64,000 nt of DNA from Siphonodentalium dalli (lineage: Eukaryota > Mollusca > Scaphopoda > Gadilida > Siphonodentaliidae), in NCBI GenBank assembly GCA_032622095.1, contig CP136064.1, forward strand, positions 133,183,129-133,247,128, given 5' to 3'. The translations under genes were made by a program, and so were the position numbers. The notes beneath the pieces are model-generated. The model was not told where the DNA came from. It was given only the letters and a program-made list of their open reading frames with translations, and did no database searches. How positions within the stretch are numbered: position 1 is the stretch's first letter; each line of letters starts with the position of its first letter. Of the stretch, positions 15,461 through 26,915 are shown in pieces.

Positions 15461-15580
15461 TTGGTTTGATATTAGGCCCTATATCATCCTGAGGTAACCT
15501 CATATCACTATCAGTCTGACGTCGAAGGCTGATATGAGGTCACCGAGGGCTGAAATCAGGCCTATAATATCAAATCAACC
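15461..15580. repeat. Small MITE-like hairpin, 120 bp
   Basis: TTGGTTTGATATTAGGCC at the left pairs with GGCCTATAATATCAAATCAA at the right. The interior CCTCATATCA pairs with TGATATGAGG. No coding capacity. Confidence 0.75.
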
Positions 15581-15806
15581 AAGTAGTACCCTATCTATTA
15601 ATTATGGTACATGTAGTCATTGGAAATAAATTATAATGTGCAATGGAATGAATAGCCAATAGGTTGCTGGCACTTCATACCATGGAAGTTTGACATAGAG
15701 ATGTTTCGCACCAGGGTTCTGGACATTTCATACCAGTTCCTGTATCATTTCGACAATTCGTACCATTGAGTATACCTGTATTATTATTTTTTTTAAATAA
15801 TATTAA

Positions 15807-16247
15807 AGGTACTCAATCCGATTCGATGGTTCCCATATCATCAGATTCCAACAAAAAACAACATTGATTTAAATACCGCTTCAGAATCGATTAATGGCCC
15901 AAAAATAATGCTAACCAGTCAAATATAGTATACAATTGCCCAAAACCTGTTATTTATCAACATTTTATTCAATGAAATTTTGCTGGTTTGTCAAATATCT
16001 GACACAAAAAAAGCCACTTGCTTTTAGAGTTATCCACCTGCATCCGTAATTTGGTCCAAGACCATCTTCTCGTCGACTTTTTACCGGACCACTAAAAATT
16101 ATCGATGGTGAAAAATAATAGATTTCAAAAATCGATATCCGATCACTCTCAGATTTGATGGGTGGGTTCCTCGACTAAAATAAAATATGTTTACCCCCGA
16201 AGCCAAGGAAATAGTAATATTGAAGCGTTAATTCGGATTATGCATCT
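15807..16247. mobile_element. TTAA-flanked foldback element, 441 bp
   Basis: Flanked by TTAA at 15,803-15,806 and 16,248-16,251. The left end is AGGTACTCAATCCG; the right end is a diverged complement (CGGATTATGCATCT). It is related to 39,756-40,234. TTAA duplications occur in piggyBac and Kolobok groups. No coding region. Confidence 0.7.
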
Positions 16248-16715
16248 TTAACTTTGTAGCCACAATTTCAATTTGTTCCTTTTTTTCGCAAAAAAGAAAG
16301 AAATATGTTAACATGTAAATGTCGGGTTGTCATCATCACGAACGTTAAATCATGAACATGTTCGATTTCATTAAGTTAACAAAATTTAAATAATTTTTCA
16401 CATACAAATGACCAATCATTATTTGTGGGAACCGACGAAACATACTCAGTATATGGTGTGAAAAGACCAAAAACATGGTACGTAACAATTAAACGTGTCG
16501 TTCAAATTAGGGGTACAAACTGGCCATAGTAGGAAAAGTCGTTTGAGCCATCCAATGGACATGGGTGAATCGCCGATCGGTCTTCCAAATGCATCTAGGA
16601 AGAGGGGAGTCAACCTAATTAATTGTTATTAACAAATTCTCAAACAAACGGAATTTCAATGTTCAAGAAATTTAGAGGTCCCCTCTTACTATGGGAGGGC
16701 CTTTTCACATTTATT

Positions 16716-16762
16716 ATTTATTTGCGCTTAAGCGTAAATGATTTGCGCTTAACCGCTAATAC
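16716..16762. repeat. CTTAAG-centred palindromes, type 1
   Basis: ATTTGCGCTTAAGCGTAAAT followed by a partial ATTTGCGCTTAACCG copy. The perfect form is at 17,306-17,351. Confidence 0.7.
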
Positions 16763-16867
16763 CTAACAATCTCTTACTTCCCTCTGATTCTGAATGATGG
16801 AGTTTATATCATAGTATATTATTATGGGCCCATAGTAGTAGCCCCATACAGACTCGAATGTTAAAAA

Positions 16868-17245
16868 GTCGAAAGCATCTCTCTCCCTGGTGTCACAAGA
16901 ATTGGTGCGTCACTCTCAGAGCTCTAGTATTTTGTATTAAAGGGACATCCCCTGCACAGATATATACCATTTCCATGGCCATAAAAGTGGAATTAGGGGT
17001 TACTGGGGGCTTGCTTCCCTCATATGGTGTACTTATTTAATTGAAATAGGGGGAAAAAAACATATTTTCATATCAGCATCCCTTTCCCCAAGAATTTGTG
17101 TCTCCATCCCAGCGATCTAGTATATTTTATAAAAGAGACATATCCTGCACAGATCTATACCATTTCCATGGTCATAATAGGTATCTAGGGGTTATTGGGG
17201 ATTGCTTCCATCATACGGCGGGCCTATATAGACTTGAGTGATGTG
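16868..17245 (+). repeat. Tandem duplication, period about 205 bp
   Basis: Two diverged copies share GATC/GCTCTAGTAT, CCTGCACAGAT.TATACCATTTCCATGG and a GGGGTTA(C/T)TGGGG block. No coding potential. Confidence 0.7.
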
Positions 17246-17305
17246 TTTATGCATATGCCATTTAAAATTATGTCAGGGGGATCAATGTAATTAATTATCT
17301 ATTTG

Positions 17306-17351
17306 TGCTTAAGCGCAAATATGATCTATTTGCGCTTAAGCGCAAATAATT
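17306..17351. repeat. Perfect 20-bp CTTAAG palindrome pair
   Basis: ATTTGTGCTTAAGCGCAAAT and then perfect ATTTGCGCTTAAGCGCAAAT. It shares the frame ATTTG..CTTAAG..CAAAT with the array at 49,727-50,003. Confidence 0.8.
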
Positions 17352-18526
17352 CATAAGTAATTGTATGACTCATATAATTTGCACAGTCCTGTAATATTTT
17401 TGTTAAAATATGACTAGATTCATACATGTAACGGTGATTTTTTTGTGAAATTTCATACCGGGTTCTGTATAATTAAATTACTGAGTGATCGGGAGGGACT
17501 GGGATCACACGAATGACATATTTTATTGTTCCAATGGTCACTTAACATTAACAATACAAAATAACGTCACATTTCCGAACCAGTTCCATACACCAGAACC
17601 TTCTAGAAGATATTAGCGGAAAAACGTCAAATTTCCTCTTTCAGCTGCCATTTTGACGACCATCTTGGACGGGGAGTTCCAATTTTACCCTAAAAATGTG
17701 GCATTATATCTCTCAGAGCCATATGTACTGAATACGCCTAATTTTAAATCGTATATTTCATGGTAAGATTAATTGCGACATTTAGAAAATTATATAATCA
17801 CGAAACGCTCTTTGGAAAATCCCTTAAGAGACGGGTTAAAGTGAAATTTCAGCATGGCTCCATATCTAATATCAATAAGTATGTGAATATGTACATATGT
17901 GCAAAGTTTCATGCTTTAGTCACAATTTGAAAAATTGCCTTGAAAATTTGACTTAATCTACTCCACTCTATTATAGTGAATATTTATCGTCGTTTGATTT
18001 GCACAGAGTGAACTACTGCAAATCGTCACACCGACATGACATTGGGAATTCCCATGTTTATTTATATATTTCTGACGCCACATGAATAAAGTTTCTTCAA
18101 ACATAGCCACCAGAGACCTCTAGCGTTAATTTCTGTTTTAATCATTAATTTTGACATGGACTATTATTAGTTTGACCGGAAATAGTTGATTTCGCTAATA
18201 GATATTGATTCGAATACGAAACATATTGAATTGAACCTAATAGAACGTCATTAATTGTGCATTGGTGATAATTTATATATATTAAATATAAGAATGACAA
18301 TAAGGTCTATTAGTTTGATAACGATAATCATTGCTCGTAGGAAATCGTCTGTTGCTTTGAAATATTTCTATTGATTAAGAAAATATGGCTATTGAAACGG
18401 AATGTACGTTTATTGAATATACGCGAATCTGTATACTAATTGTTTGTTATTATATATTAGTTGAACATTGAATACTATTAAATTAAAATAGAACATTAAT
18501 TGTGCATCGGGCAACATCGATTATGA

Positions 18527-18770
18527 ATCTATATCTATTAAAACGGAATTGTCTCTTATTGAATCCAAGAACGACTATTGGTTTGAATAGGAGACTATTG
18601 GTTTGAATCTATATCTATTAAAACGGAATTGTCTCTTATAGAATCAAAGAACGACCATTGGTTTGAAAATGGAGACTATTGGTTTGAATCTATATATCTA
18701 TTAAAACGGAATTGTCTCTTATTGAATCAAAGAACGACTATTGGTTTGAAAATGGAGACTATTGGTTTGA
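18527..18770 (+). repeat. 80-bp block x 3 in the right arm of the giant foldback
   Basis: The unit TCTATATCTATTAAAACGGA..GAACGACTATTGGTTTGAA..GGAGACTATTGGTTTGAA is present three times. The left arm has it once (about 10,240-10,320), so expansion followed formation of the inverted repeat. Confidence 0.85.
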
Positions 18771-18914
18771 AATAGATTGCAATTGTTTTCACAAACCACC
18801 ATTAACTTTTATTTCATGTAATTTCCGACCGAATGGCCGCCCATACCCTTCAAGTAATTTAAAATAATAATTAGTCGCCTTGTAAAAAGTACTTATTGCA
18901 TGACCTGGTAAAGT

Positions 18915-19245
18915 TATCATCCATCTTTTAAGCTGATAATAAACGCTCTGTATTGGTAAATATCAGTCCCCCTTTAAGTCATTTGAGGTCAGCGTCACAT
19001 ATCCCGTGACATTCCCCGTGTCATGTTACCTGTATATGTGCACCAATATGTGCACCAACTGAGCTGATGATAAATGCTCTATTAATAATACAATTTCTTT
19101 AAGTAGTCATCTGATGTCAAAGGCGCCTATCCCATGATATTCCCATGGTCATGTGAACATTTGTGTATCAATTTTCCTACATATCTTCTAAGTATATAAA
19201 GAACACTCTGTATTGCTCATATATTCCCATTTAAGTCGCCTGAGG
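18915..19245 (+). repeat. Degenerate tandem repeat, about 130 bp x 3
   Basis: Three diverged copies contain AAGCTGATAATAAACGCTCT-like, TTTAAGTCATTTGAGGTCA-like and CCCRTGAYATTCCC-like words. Confidence 0.65.
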
Positions 19246-19968
19246 TAAAAAAAAAAAAACGGCGGGTGACAAACATAGTCTGGCTGTCGGAGCTGAACTG
19301 TAGGACCTACCCGGAAAAAAATTGGTATCGTTGGAAAGAGGAGACCTTCGAGTATAACATATACAAAATCCGCCCTGAATAGGGGAGGGGTCTGACGTAA
19401 TTTATGAAGGTAATTGTGACTACGCGACTCTATATATGCGCTAAGTGGTCTAGATAACAGTTGTTTTCAGTACATATATGTATATATAATGAACGATTAT
19501 ATAATTGCAAGGTCATCAGATAATATATTTACATAAATATGGACAATGGAAAACGTATTTCTTATATCATGATGAAAGTCCGTTTAATTAAACGCTCTTT
19601 AATAGCTTACATTAAACTACAAAGAGTCAGTCTCGAATTTATCATTCTATATCGGGAAATTATTCATGTTGAACGCTCCTTAATGGTCCAAGACGATAAA
19701 TTCAATGATTTATGTAATACTGTAATATAACTATCAAATATAACGTAGCGATTATTTCTTCAAGCGTGTAGTGGCAAATAATTTCTTGATATAGTTATTT
19801 TGATAGGTTTTTGTGTGACATTGTGTTTATTTTTCGCCTTCTGTTGAAACCTAACGGTGCCCACATATACGCAGAAGGCTTATTGTACATTCAAACTGCA
19901 TTTTTCTTGGTTGTGTTTTTTTAGTTCTCATACTTGTCTCATTGGTTTGGTTTGGTGCGTGTTCGGCG

Positions 19969-22910
19969 ATGGCAGAACCAACCCCGTATCTAGGGACCAG
20001 CAACTTTCAAGAGGACTTGTGCGTTTTATCCTTTCATAGCATATGTCAATGTAATGTGGACACTAAGGAAAATCCATTGGTAAAACTTATGGCAAAAGGA
20101 TTGGAGACTTTGATTGACTTCTCTGATAAGCGAGGATATAACCATTTATCTGAATATTTAAAGGGAAACAAATAACCACACCCATTGGTGAGGTCTATAA
20201 TTGGTCCATAAAGACTGTAGGTGTGATTTCACTGATAGGACAAGAACCTTCAGTGTCAATCCTGGGTGTATGGATACGGTTCCGCTATCTAAGAAAATAC
20301 CCATTTAATTTCAAAGAAGAATATGTGGAAAGGATGCCATACACCAGATCCCCGTTATCCCGGTAGAAGGCAAGTGCGAACAGTAGCAACTCTCCCTATT
20401 AGAGATAAAGTTTTAGAACATTGCCGAATAAGAGAGGATTCGTGGGCATTGAAGGTTCAGAAACGCATTCTAAGTTGCATTCATCTTGCTGCAGAAGCCG
20501 TATATCATGCATCTTGTTTCTCCATGTTCTTGGGAGAAATAAATGAGGAACCATCTGATAGAAAACCACAGGGCAGAACACCAAGTGTCGAAACGCAATG
20601 CTCATTTGATTCGTTGCGTGTATGGCTGGAGTCTGGGGTGGTAAGAACTGTATACTCTGTCCGAGTCACATACTCGAATGGCAGAGCTAGCAATTGGGTC
20701 AGAATCATATTCAATAAAACGCCTTAAACATAAATTGGAAGAACGGTATGGGGAGTATATATGTTTTGCTGAAGTCGAAGGGCGTAGCAACATCATTTGC
20801 TTCAAAGATATGGCCAATTACTTGATAAATGACAAGTGGTATGCGGATAAGAAAGATGACATAGAGGAGGAGGAGGCAGACAGAGTTGTTGTGACCGCCG
20901 CGAAGATGATTAGGGCAAAGTTGTGGGAAATGACATATGATAAGAAAACCTACCCCACCAGCGAGGAGATAGGGAATATTGACGACAGAAATAAATGGAT
21001 TCCTCGCCATTTACAAATGTTTCTGGATATACTTGTTCCATCTGAAATCAAACATAATAGCATTGGTCACAGTATCGTGAAATATGCGAGGTCCCAGTCT
21101 GTTATCACACTACCCTTTTTGGTATTGGGGTTGAAATGGATCACGTGTTCGGGTCAAGGTGGCTTGTTGATGAACTGTCTAAATTGGTGTTTTCAACTAC
21201 TTACGACGAAGTAAGCAGGTACAAGCAATCAGTGATGTAGATGGAACGTCTTGAGAGTACACTAGTGGAGTATTTTCCAGGTACCTTTTCTCAGTGGGTA
21301 GCAGATAACATCGACCACAACATCGCTACTATTGATGGTAAAGATTCATTTCATGGTATGGGGATAATCGCAATATCAACTCCGAAGGACGAGACCCTGC
21401 TTACACCTACATCAAAAGTGATCACTCGTCAAAAACGTGTTATGGTTGAAGAACTAATCGAAGACAAGGGTGTGCCTATCATACACTGTTTGAAACCTAA
21501 AAAGTTGGAATTATCCACAATAAAGTACATACCCATGCTTGAGTTACAAAACCCATACACACTGCCTCCAGGTTTGAACACTGATTTTTTATGACATTGC
21601 GGTTGGCTTTCAAATCGAGCAATGAAGCATACACCGAACTGGTCTCGATTCATGGAACACATCTTTTCTTCAAATCGCTCAGAACCTTCAGCCAAGTCAG
21701 AAGTTCTTTTTCTACGGATAATAGACCTCAACCCATCATATGAGTCTTGTTTGTTTTCCACTTTGATGTATATTCAGAATCATGCGTTGGGAATTGTGAC
21801 TCCATGCTTGACATTTGACCAGCCACTTTGGTTCAAAGCGGTTGAGATAATTGAAGCCAAGTCACTAGGAATAGTTTGTAGACTCGACGGCTTCCATCTG
21901 ATGAGTTTCATGGGTAGCATTGGTACCATGATGAATGGGTCGGGGTTAGATGAGGCTCTTGAAAACGCTTATGGTTCAAACGTAGTTGCCACAATGCTTT
22001 CCGGGAAGGCATTCTCGCGAACACTCAGAGGTCATTTCCTTGTGGGCGGAGCCCTTACTAACAAGCTGTTGGGTGAATTGATCTCTGGGAATTCAAATGA
22101 AATTTCCAAGTCGACATCCGATGATGTGGGGTCAAACGCGACATCAGATACCGAATTATCTGCAAAATCAAATGTTGAAGTACCGCCAACGTTAAATATC
22201 GAAATAGCTTCGACATCAAATGTCGAAGAATCGGCAATCGAAAGAATCGCTTCAACTGGCACTGGCAGTTTCGAAGGGGAGAAGCTTAGTCAGGCTGAAG
22301 TGAAAGCGATAAATGAGCTGTATGAAAAAGTGTTTTGATTGGACCATCCCAGTTTCGGCTGTTTCCGATTCAATAGAACTGCTCAAATTGAACGAACTTA
22401 TGTTATATTACAAGACGTACCTGGCGAGAAATCCAGAACATGCAAACTTTGGATACAGTATATGGAGTACATAGAAATGTTGAAAGATTTTATTCGAGCT
22501 GAGAGAACAGGAGATTGGAATCTCCATATAGTAGGAAAAATGTTGAATTTGTTTGCCGCCACTGGGCACGTTGCTCTATGCGAAGAGATATCGCTTGTAT
22601 TTGCAAATGATGCTTTACTTACCCAAGAAATACCCGTGGTTATACAAATGTTTTATAGAGGATGGTGTTCATACTATTCGAATGAGCAGTAGGTTTTGGG
22701 CAGGACTATCATGTGACCTAGTTATTGAGCAAGTCTTGATGCGTTCCATCAAAAGTCGGGGTGGACTTACGCGAGGAAGGGGAATAACTGAATCTGTACG
22801 CCATCAATGGGTTTATTGCATGCACAGGTGTGCCCAAAATACACGGCGCAATGACAGACTTAACAAACACAAAACACAAGACCAGTGAACAACAAAATAC
22901 GCGAAGTTCA
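19969..22910 (+). pseudogene. 5' half of a multi-copy invertebrate orphan gene, several frameshifts
   Basis: Collinear coding blocks in three frames match, from memory, the N-terminal two-thirds of a family repeated in molluscs and cnidarians. They are: MAEPTPYLG start at 19,969 with CVLSFHSICQC, to a stop at 20,175; REDSWALKVQKRILSC..A...YH..C (20,400-20,640); YSIKRLKHKLEERYGE..WEMTYDKKTYP (20,705-21,120); DELSKLVFSTTYDEVSRYK and VADNIDHNIATIDGKDSFHG (to 21,594); then CRLDGFHLMSFMGSIG..MNGSGL..MLSGKAFSRTLRGH and CKLWIQYMEYIEMLKDFIRA, interrupted by TGA at 22,336; and YAKRYRLYLQMML..SRGGLTRGRGITE (22,575-22,830). Frame breaks fall near 20,180-20,400, 20,690, 21,125, 21,595, 22,336, 22,575 and 22,840. 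The family function is unknown to me. The C-terminal half of the same composite protein resembles 1399-2348. Confidence 0.7.
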
Positions 22911-23119
22911 TGACCATGATTTCCTCCGGTCGGTCTGCAGAAAAATTATCCGTACATGTACATTTTCAGCTCTGATATTCAAACCCTTTTGTGGCCTGTA
23001 GCCAAATTATAAGATAAATTTAAGTGCCCTTTTAAGACATCTGGGTTGAACATGGTGTCCTGTATAATAAGTTAGCAATAAGTTGAGATATTTAATTAAA
23101 GTGGCATTGGATTTTCACA

Positions 23120-23655
23120 TTTTTGATTGTTTTCGAACCGCTATGACATATAAAGTTTGTGTTTGAATTGTGTTGACGGAAAAATTTACTTTACTTATGG
23201 TGTTAGCGTTTACCTATGTTTTATAATGATTTTGATTGTTTCTGAACCGCTATGACATAAAGTTTATATTTCAATCGCGTTTACGGAAAAAGTATCTTTA
23301 CTTATGTTTTTAGTGTTTACACATGGACGGTTTATAATGCTTTTTTTTATTAATAATTTCATTATAGACAAAACATTTATTGTTTTTAACGATGATAGTG
23401 GTAATAAAAACGACTTTTGGTGTGTTTTATATGGAGCAAAATAGATAAAGTTGATTTTTTTTTTAAACATTTGGAATATTTATTGTTAAATTGTGTGCTT
23501 TAAAATCGAAGACTGTTTTTTTTTTTAATAAGTTAGCATTAAATTGAGATATATAGTTAAAGTGCCATAATTTGATTGTTTTGGAACCGCTATGACATAT
23601 AAATTTTGTGTTTGAATTGTGTTGACGGAAATATTAACTTTACTTATGGTGTTAT
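23120..23655 (+). repeat. Degenerate tandem repeat around GAACCGCTATGACATA
   Basis: Three diverged copies near 23,130, 23,240 and 23,575 share GAACCGCTATGACATA..AAAGTTT and TTTACTTATG(G/T)T. AT-rich spacer lies between them. Confidence 0.7.
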
Positions 23656-24070
23656 GATCGTCGGTGACTTGGAACGTGTCCGTGGATTAGATGAAATGTG
23701 GAATTCAAATAGGCAGGGTGTGTGAAAAAGGCATACCCACTTGCTTTGTGAAGCCTTGTTTTCTGAGTACGCTCTTTCTATTGATAGGGAGCATATTTAC
23801 GGTCCGGCTATATACAGTATACAGGGTAAATGTTTTAATGTGAACACAAACCTGCCCATTCTATTTTAAATCATCGATACGTCCGGAGCTTCGCGAAAAA
23901 AAAAACGTTCTGGCCATGGAGGCGGCCTTGTTAGCCAGAGAGGCGACTAATCGAATGGTATGTGTGATCTTGATCTGAGTGGCCTTGACCTTCTTTTATC
24001 GCTCATTTTACACATGCAGTTACATGCATACATACATACATATATTTGGTTTATTTATAGCTGATCATAC

Positions 24071-24269
24071 CAGTCATTCAGGTCGCGTATGGTAACCGAA
24101 TCCCCCTTGCAATTGACTGTATCCTGAAGGTCGAACTGTTCGAAGATGACTGCCCATTTGCCACTCTCTGCCCGAAAATTCCATGTACAGTTCTGCATTG
24201 GTGGGTAGTTGCCGGGGTAGCGTGGTGAAGTCACATTTCCTGGTTTAGTTCGTTCCTCCACCTTTTCGA
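24071..24269 (-). CDS. CUB-domain exon (first half of the domain)
   Basis: Read on the minus strand, CTAATTTCAG ends at 24,270 as a 3' splice site, and a 199-bp open block follows to CTG|GTATGA, a plausible donor at 24,070. It encodes KPGNVTSPRYPGNYPPMQNC, then TWNF, FEQFDLQDTVNC and GDSVTIRD: the SPxYPxxYPxxxxCxW start, the F..F.L core and the second Cys region of a CUB domain. The second half (usual CG and GF/Y strands) would be in the next exon at lower coordinates, which I could not find before about 23,700. CUB domains are extracellular modules of secreted or membrane proteins, so the parent would be a multi-exon host gene or a relic exon. Partner exons are not visible on either side. 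Confidence 0.7.
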
Positions 24270-24502
24270 CTGAAATTAGCGTGTGCGTATATGTTAACAT
24301 AGAATATTTACAATATATAGTCAACTGTTAGTTTATAATGACACGAGAGGCCTTGGTGGTGGTGTGCATGTTGTTACTAAAATAGTCACATCCGTTAAAA
24401 CCGCCATAAACAGAAAGAATATTAAAACATAGACAGAATTTATTTTATACCAATAATAAATATCGCGTAAATAGTATGTTATTGTCAAGTTCGTACAGTT
24501 TA

Positions 24503-25181
24503 GTGCCACCGCACACGCTGCGATTAAAATCGTAAGTGGTGAAAATCGCAGGAGGAAGCATCCAATGCGCATGCCCACGACAATATCGTAGCCAAATCGT
24601 AGCAACCAAGCACTGTTTGATTTTACCAGGAAAATCGTGGCGTGACCTTGGCAACGCGCGCGATCGTAGCTGTCACATGACCACTGTCGCACTTGTCATG
24701 TTGTAAATACCACGAAAAAAAATAATTCAAAAATGGCGCAAAGTTTACAAACTTCTTGCACTTACATAAACGAGGCCACATTGGTGGAGATGTGGCACGG
24801 AAGGCAGTGCAGGCCTATACCACACATCAGACAAGGAGTAGAGGGCTGCCGCAATTGTTGAAATTCAATTGGGGCAGCTGAGCCTGTTGAGTTGACAGGT
24901 ACAAAAATGTCAAAATAAAAAATATGTGGACCGTATTCAATTTCACTTAAACTTTCAACATCAAATTGTTAGTTTAGAAAATAGAGATACATTCCATGCA
25001 TATGTATTTAATTGCATAATGCGGAGAATATGGTCTAACGTTTTGCTATCATGTGATCGATCACGTGGATAAAATCGTAGCTGCAAACATCGCAGCACGT
25101 ACGCGTCTGCGGGCAAGCTACGATTTCTCCACCTACGATTTTCCCCACTTACGATTTTAATCGTAGCGTCTGCGGTGGCAC
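24503..25181. mobile_element. TIR element, 679 bp, TTA target duplication
   Basis: The ends are GTGCCACCGCA(C/G)ACGCT at 24,503 and its complement ending at 25,181, flanked by TTA (24,500-24,502 and 25,182-25,184). The ends extend through ATTAAAATCGTAAGTGG. The 3-bp TTA duplication is compatible with PIF/Harbinger. The motif ACGATTTT/AAAATCGT recurs inside. No transposase. Confidence 0.7.
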
Positions 25182-25660
25182 TTAGGGCTCGGTGCATTAC
25201 GCCGTCATATATAGGCCATACAGTGTTGACGAAGCTCGTTCGAACCCCGACAAGCGAAGAATTGTGATCTACGCAGAAGGAAGGTGACCTTATTCGTTTA
25301 TCTGGGCATGTTTGTCAGTTGCTTTCCGGGGGTCGGGGGTTTCTATACATATTGGATTGGTCATTCCTCCACCCGTAAAAGTGACACTATCGTGATATGG
25401 CGTAGTCACTGTGGTTGAAACAACATATGAGCACGATTATTAATTCTGGAGAAAATTCCCAACGATCACTATCAGTGGAGCGTCCAAATAAAAAAAGGTT
25501 TTCGAGATACCCCTACCCTCGGTAGAACAAGTTGAAACGAACATTTTCTGGAAGGTACGGCACAGCAGCAATGTTATATATTTGTTATGCCTCCGAAACA
25601 TGGCGAGCATTGCTCTTAGAACATGCTTGGGACTATACAACACACCAGGCGCCTATTTTT

Positions 25661-25998
25661 AGAAGCAAATTTGATTTTTGAGACAATGCAATTTTTTTTA
25701 GATTGGGTGGGATACGAAACCCCGGCCCGACGGCGAGCGCGCCTTGCGACTCAAAGTCCGACGTCAATACCACACGGCCACATGGGGTTGCTTCGGTGGC
25801 CGTGTGGTATTGACGTCGGACTTTGAGTCGCAAGGCGCGCTCGCCGTCGGGCCGTGGTTCGTATCCCACCCAATCTCAGTGGCCGTGTGGTATTGACGTC
25901 GGACTTTGAGTCGCAAGGCGCGCTCGCCGTCGGGCCGGGGTTCGCATCCCACCCAATCTCAAAAAATTTGCATTGTCTCAAAAATCAAATTTGCTTCT
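25661..25998. repeat. Palindrome of three tRNA-like (SINE-head-like) units
   Basis: One unit lies inverted at 25,700-25,782 and two lie in direct tandem at 25,796-25,876 and 25,879-25,959. All are framed by inverted AGAAGCAAATTTGATTTTTG ends at 25,661 and 25,998. Each unit reads GTGGCCGTGTGGTATTGACG (A-box-like) and later GGTTCG(T/C)ATCC (B-box match). An acceptor stem does not close, so these are tRNA-derived repeats, not working tRNA genes. Confidence 0.75.
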
Positions 25999-26169
25999 TA
26001 ATCTATATTGTTTAAAAATTTGCTTATTTTCAGTTGTTGACGAGCAATAGACAATGGGTTAAAAGATAATCAAATCAGAAGAAACATAACGATATATTTG
26101 TTATGATGTACGAGTCACATGCATGGTGATATACTAGATCGGAACGTTTTTGTTTTTTTCTGGTTTGTT

Positions 26170-26310
26170 CAGGGGGGGGGGCGGAAAAAAAACTGCGGGA
26201 CACAACGTACCGGGGGTGGAGGGGGGTACATAGGCGTAACAAATTTACACGTACATTTTTTCCTTATTCATTTAGGGGGGGGGGGGTTGTCGGAAAAAAT
26301 TTGCATGTAA
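26170..26310 (+). repeat. G-run repeat with CGGAAAAAAACTGC
   Basis: Runs of 9-12 G flank GCGGAAAAAAAACTGCGGGA and TTGTCGGAAAAAATTTGC. It is similar to one arm of 26,916-27,039. Confidence 0.55.
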
Positions 26311-26356
26311 TTTTTTTCCGAATATGTATTTTCAGACTCACAACTTCAATTTTCTC

Positions 26357-26686
26357 TCATTTTATAGAATATGGATCAACCTTAATATCCAAATCATATA
26401 TACATGAGTAGTACAATCCACCTAAAACAATTTTGGATAACCACTGTCTTGGTTTACATGTGATATTGACCCCATTAACCCTCTTAATAATGCCGACTAT
26501 GTCATTGTCTACCAGTCGAATGCAGAATTCTACCCTGCGATCGCTTATCTGGCAAATTTTTACTGCAGAACTATCCCATGTATCAAACAATTTCTCCTCC
26601 AATGGTATAAGAAAACAGTTATATGCTGGTTTCTCACTCATCTCATTTGCATCTTTTTCAAAGTCGAGGTAATGACTAGTTGTCAT
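26357..26686 (-). CDS. Unrecognised 109-codon open frame, possible first exon
   Basis: This minus-strand frame starts MTTSHYLDFEKD and ends DLDIKVDPYSIK before a TAG. Its composition is protein-like (mixed charged and hydrophobic residues, five Cys, Trp in KPRQWLSKIVLGG), unlike nearby repeat-derived frames. There is no signal peptide or membrane segment. I recognise no family and see no neighbouring exon, so it could be a small gene, an exon or chance. Confidence 0.3.
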   Translation of the reverse strand: MTTSHYLDFEKDANEMSEKPAYNCFLIPLEEKLFDTWDSSAVKICQISDRRVEFCIRLVDNDIVGIIKRVNGVNITCKPRQWLSKIVLGGLYYSCIYDLDIKVDPYSIK

Positions 26687-26915
26687 TTTTTAAAGTGCAT
26701 ACAAAGCGTTGCGATCACCAATATACATGTTTGTACATGTCATGACATCACGAGGTACAAATCTGCGTTCTACTGGTAGACAATGACCATTTTAGTCATA
26801 ATAATCTAAACTAAGTTACCAAGCACCTTCTCGTGAATTGTATGCTCCGGTGTTTTTTTCGGTTTCCGGTCAAACCGAGTTGTTGTCCGGCTGGGGTAGA
26901 TTTGATTTTTTTTCT

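Larger units (their letters stand above)
10177..18844. mobile_element. Giant foldback element, 8.7 kb, 7-bp target duplication
   Basis: The outer ends are TATGGGCGGCCATTCGGTCG at 10177 and its complement ending at 18844. ACCCTTC flanks both sides (10170-10176 and 18845-18851). The left arm runs to about 13,300 but is interrupted by a LINE at 10,337-12,873. The right arm is about 18,100-18,844. Without the LINE the left arm is about 585 bp. The right arm is longer because an 80-bp block is triplicated. The roughly 4.8-kb interior has no long open frame, so the copy is non-autonomous. It carries several nested hairpins, listed separately. Confidence 0.85.

Noticed and set aside
24333-24692. 119-codon minus-strand frame with hydrophobic segments as a membrane protein
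   Set aside because: It crosses the boundary of the TTA-flanked element and its frame follows the ACGATTTT repeats.
25796-25959. Functional tRNA genes
   Set aside because: A- and B-box-like words are present, but no closing acceptor stem or coherent anticodon arm; treated as tRNA-derived repeats.
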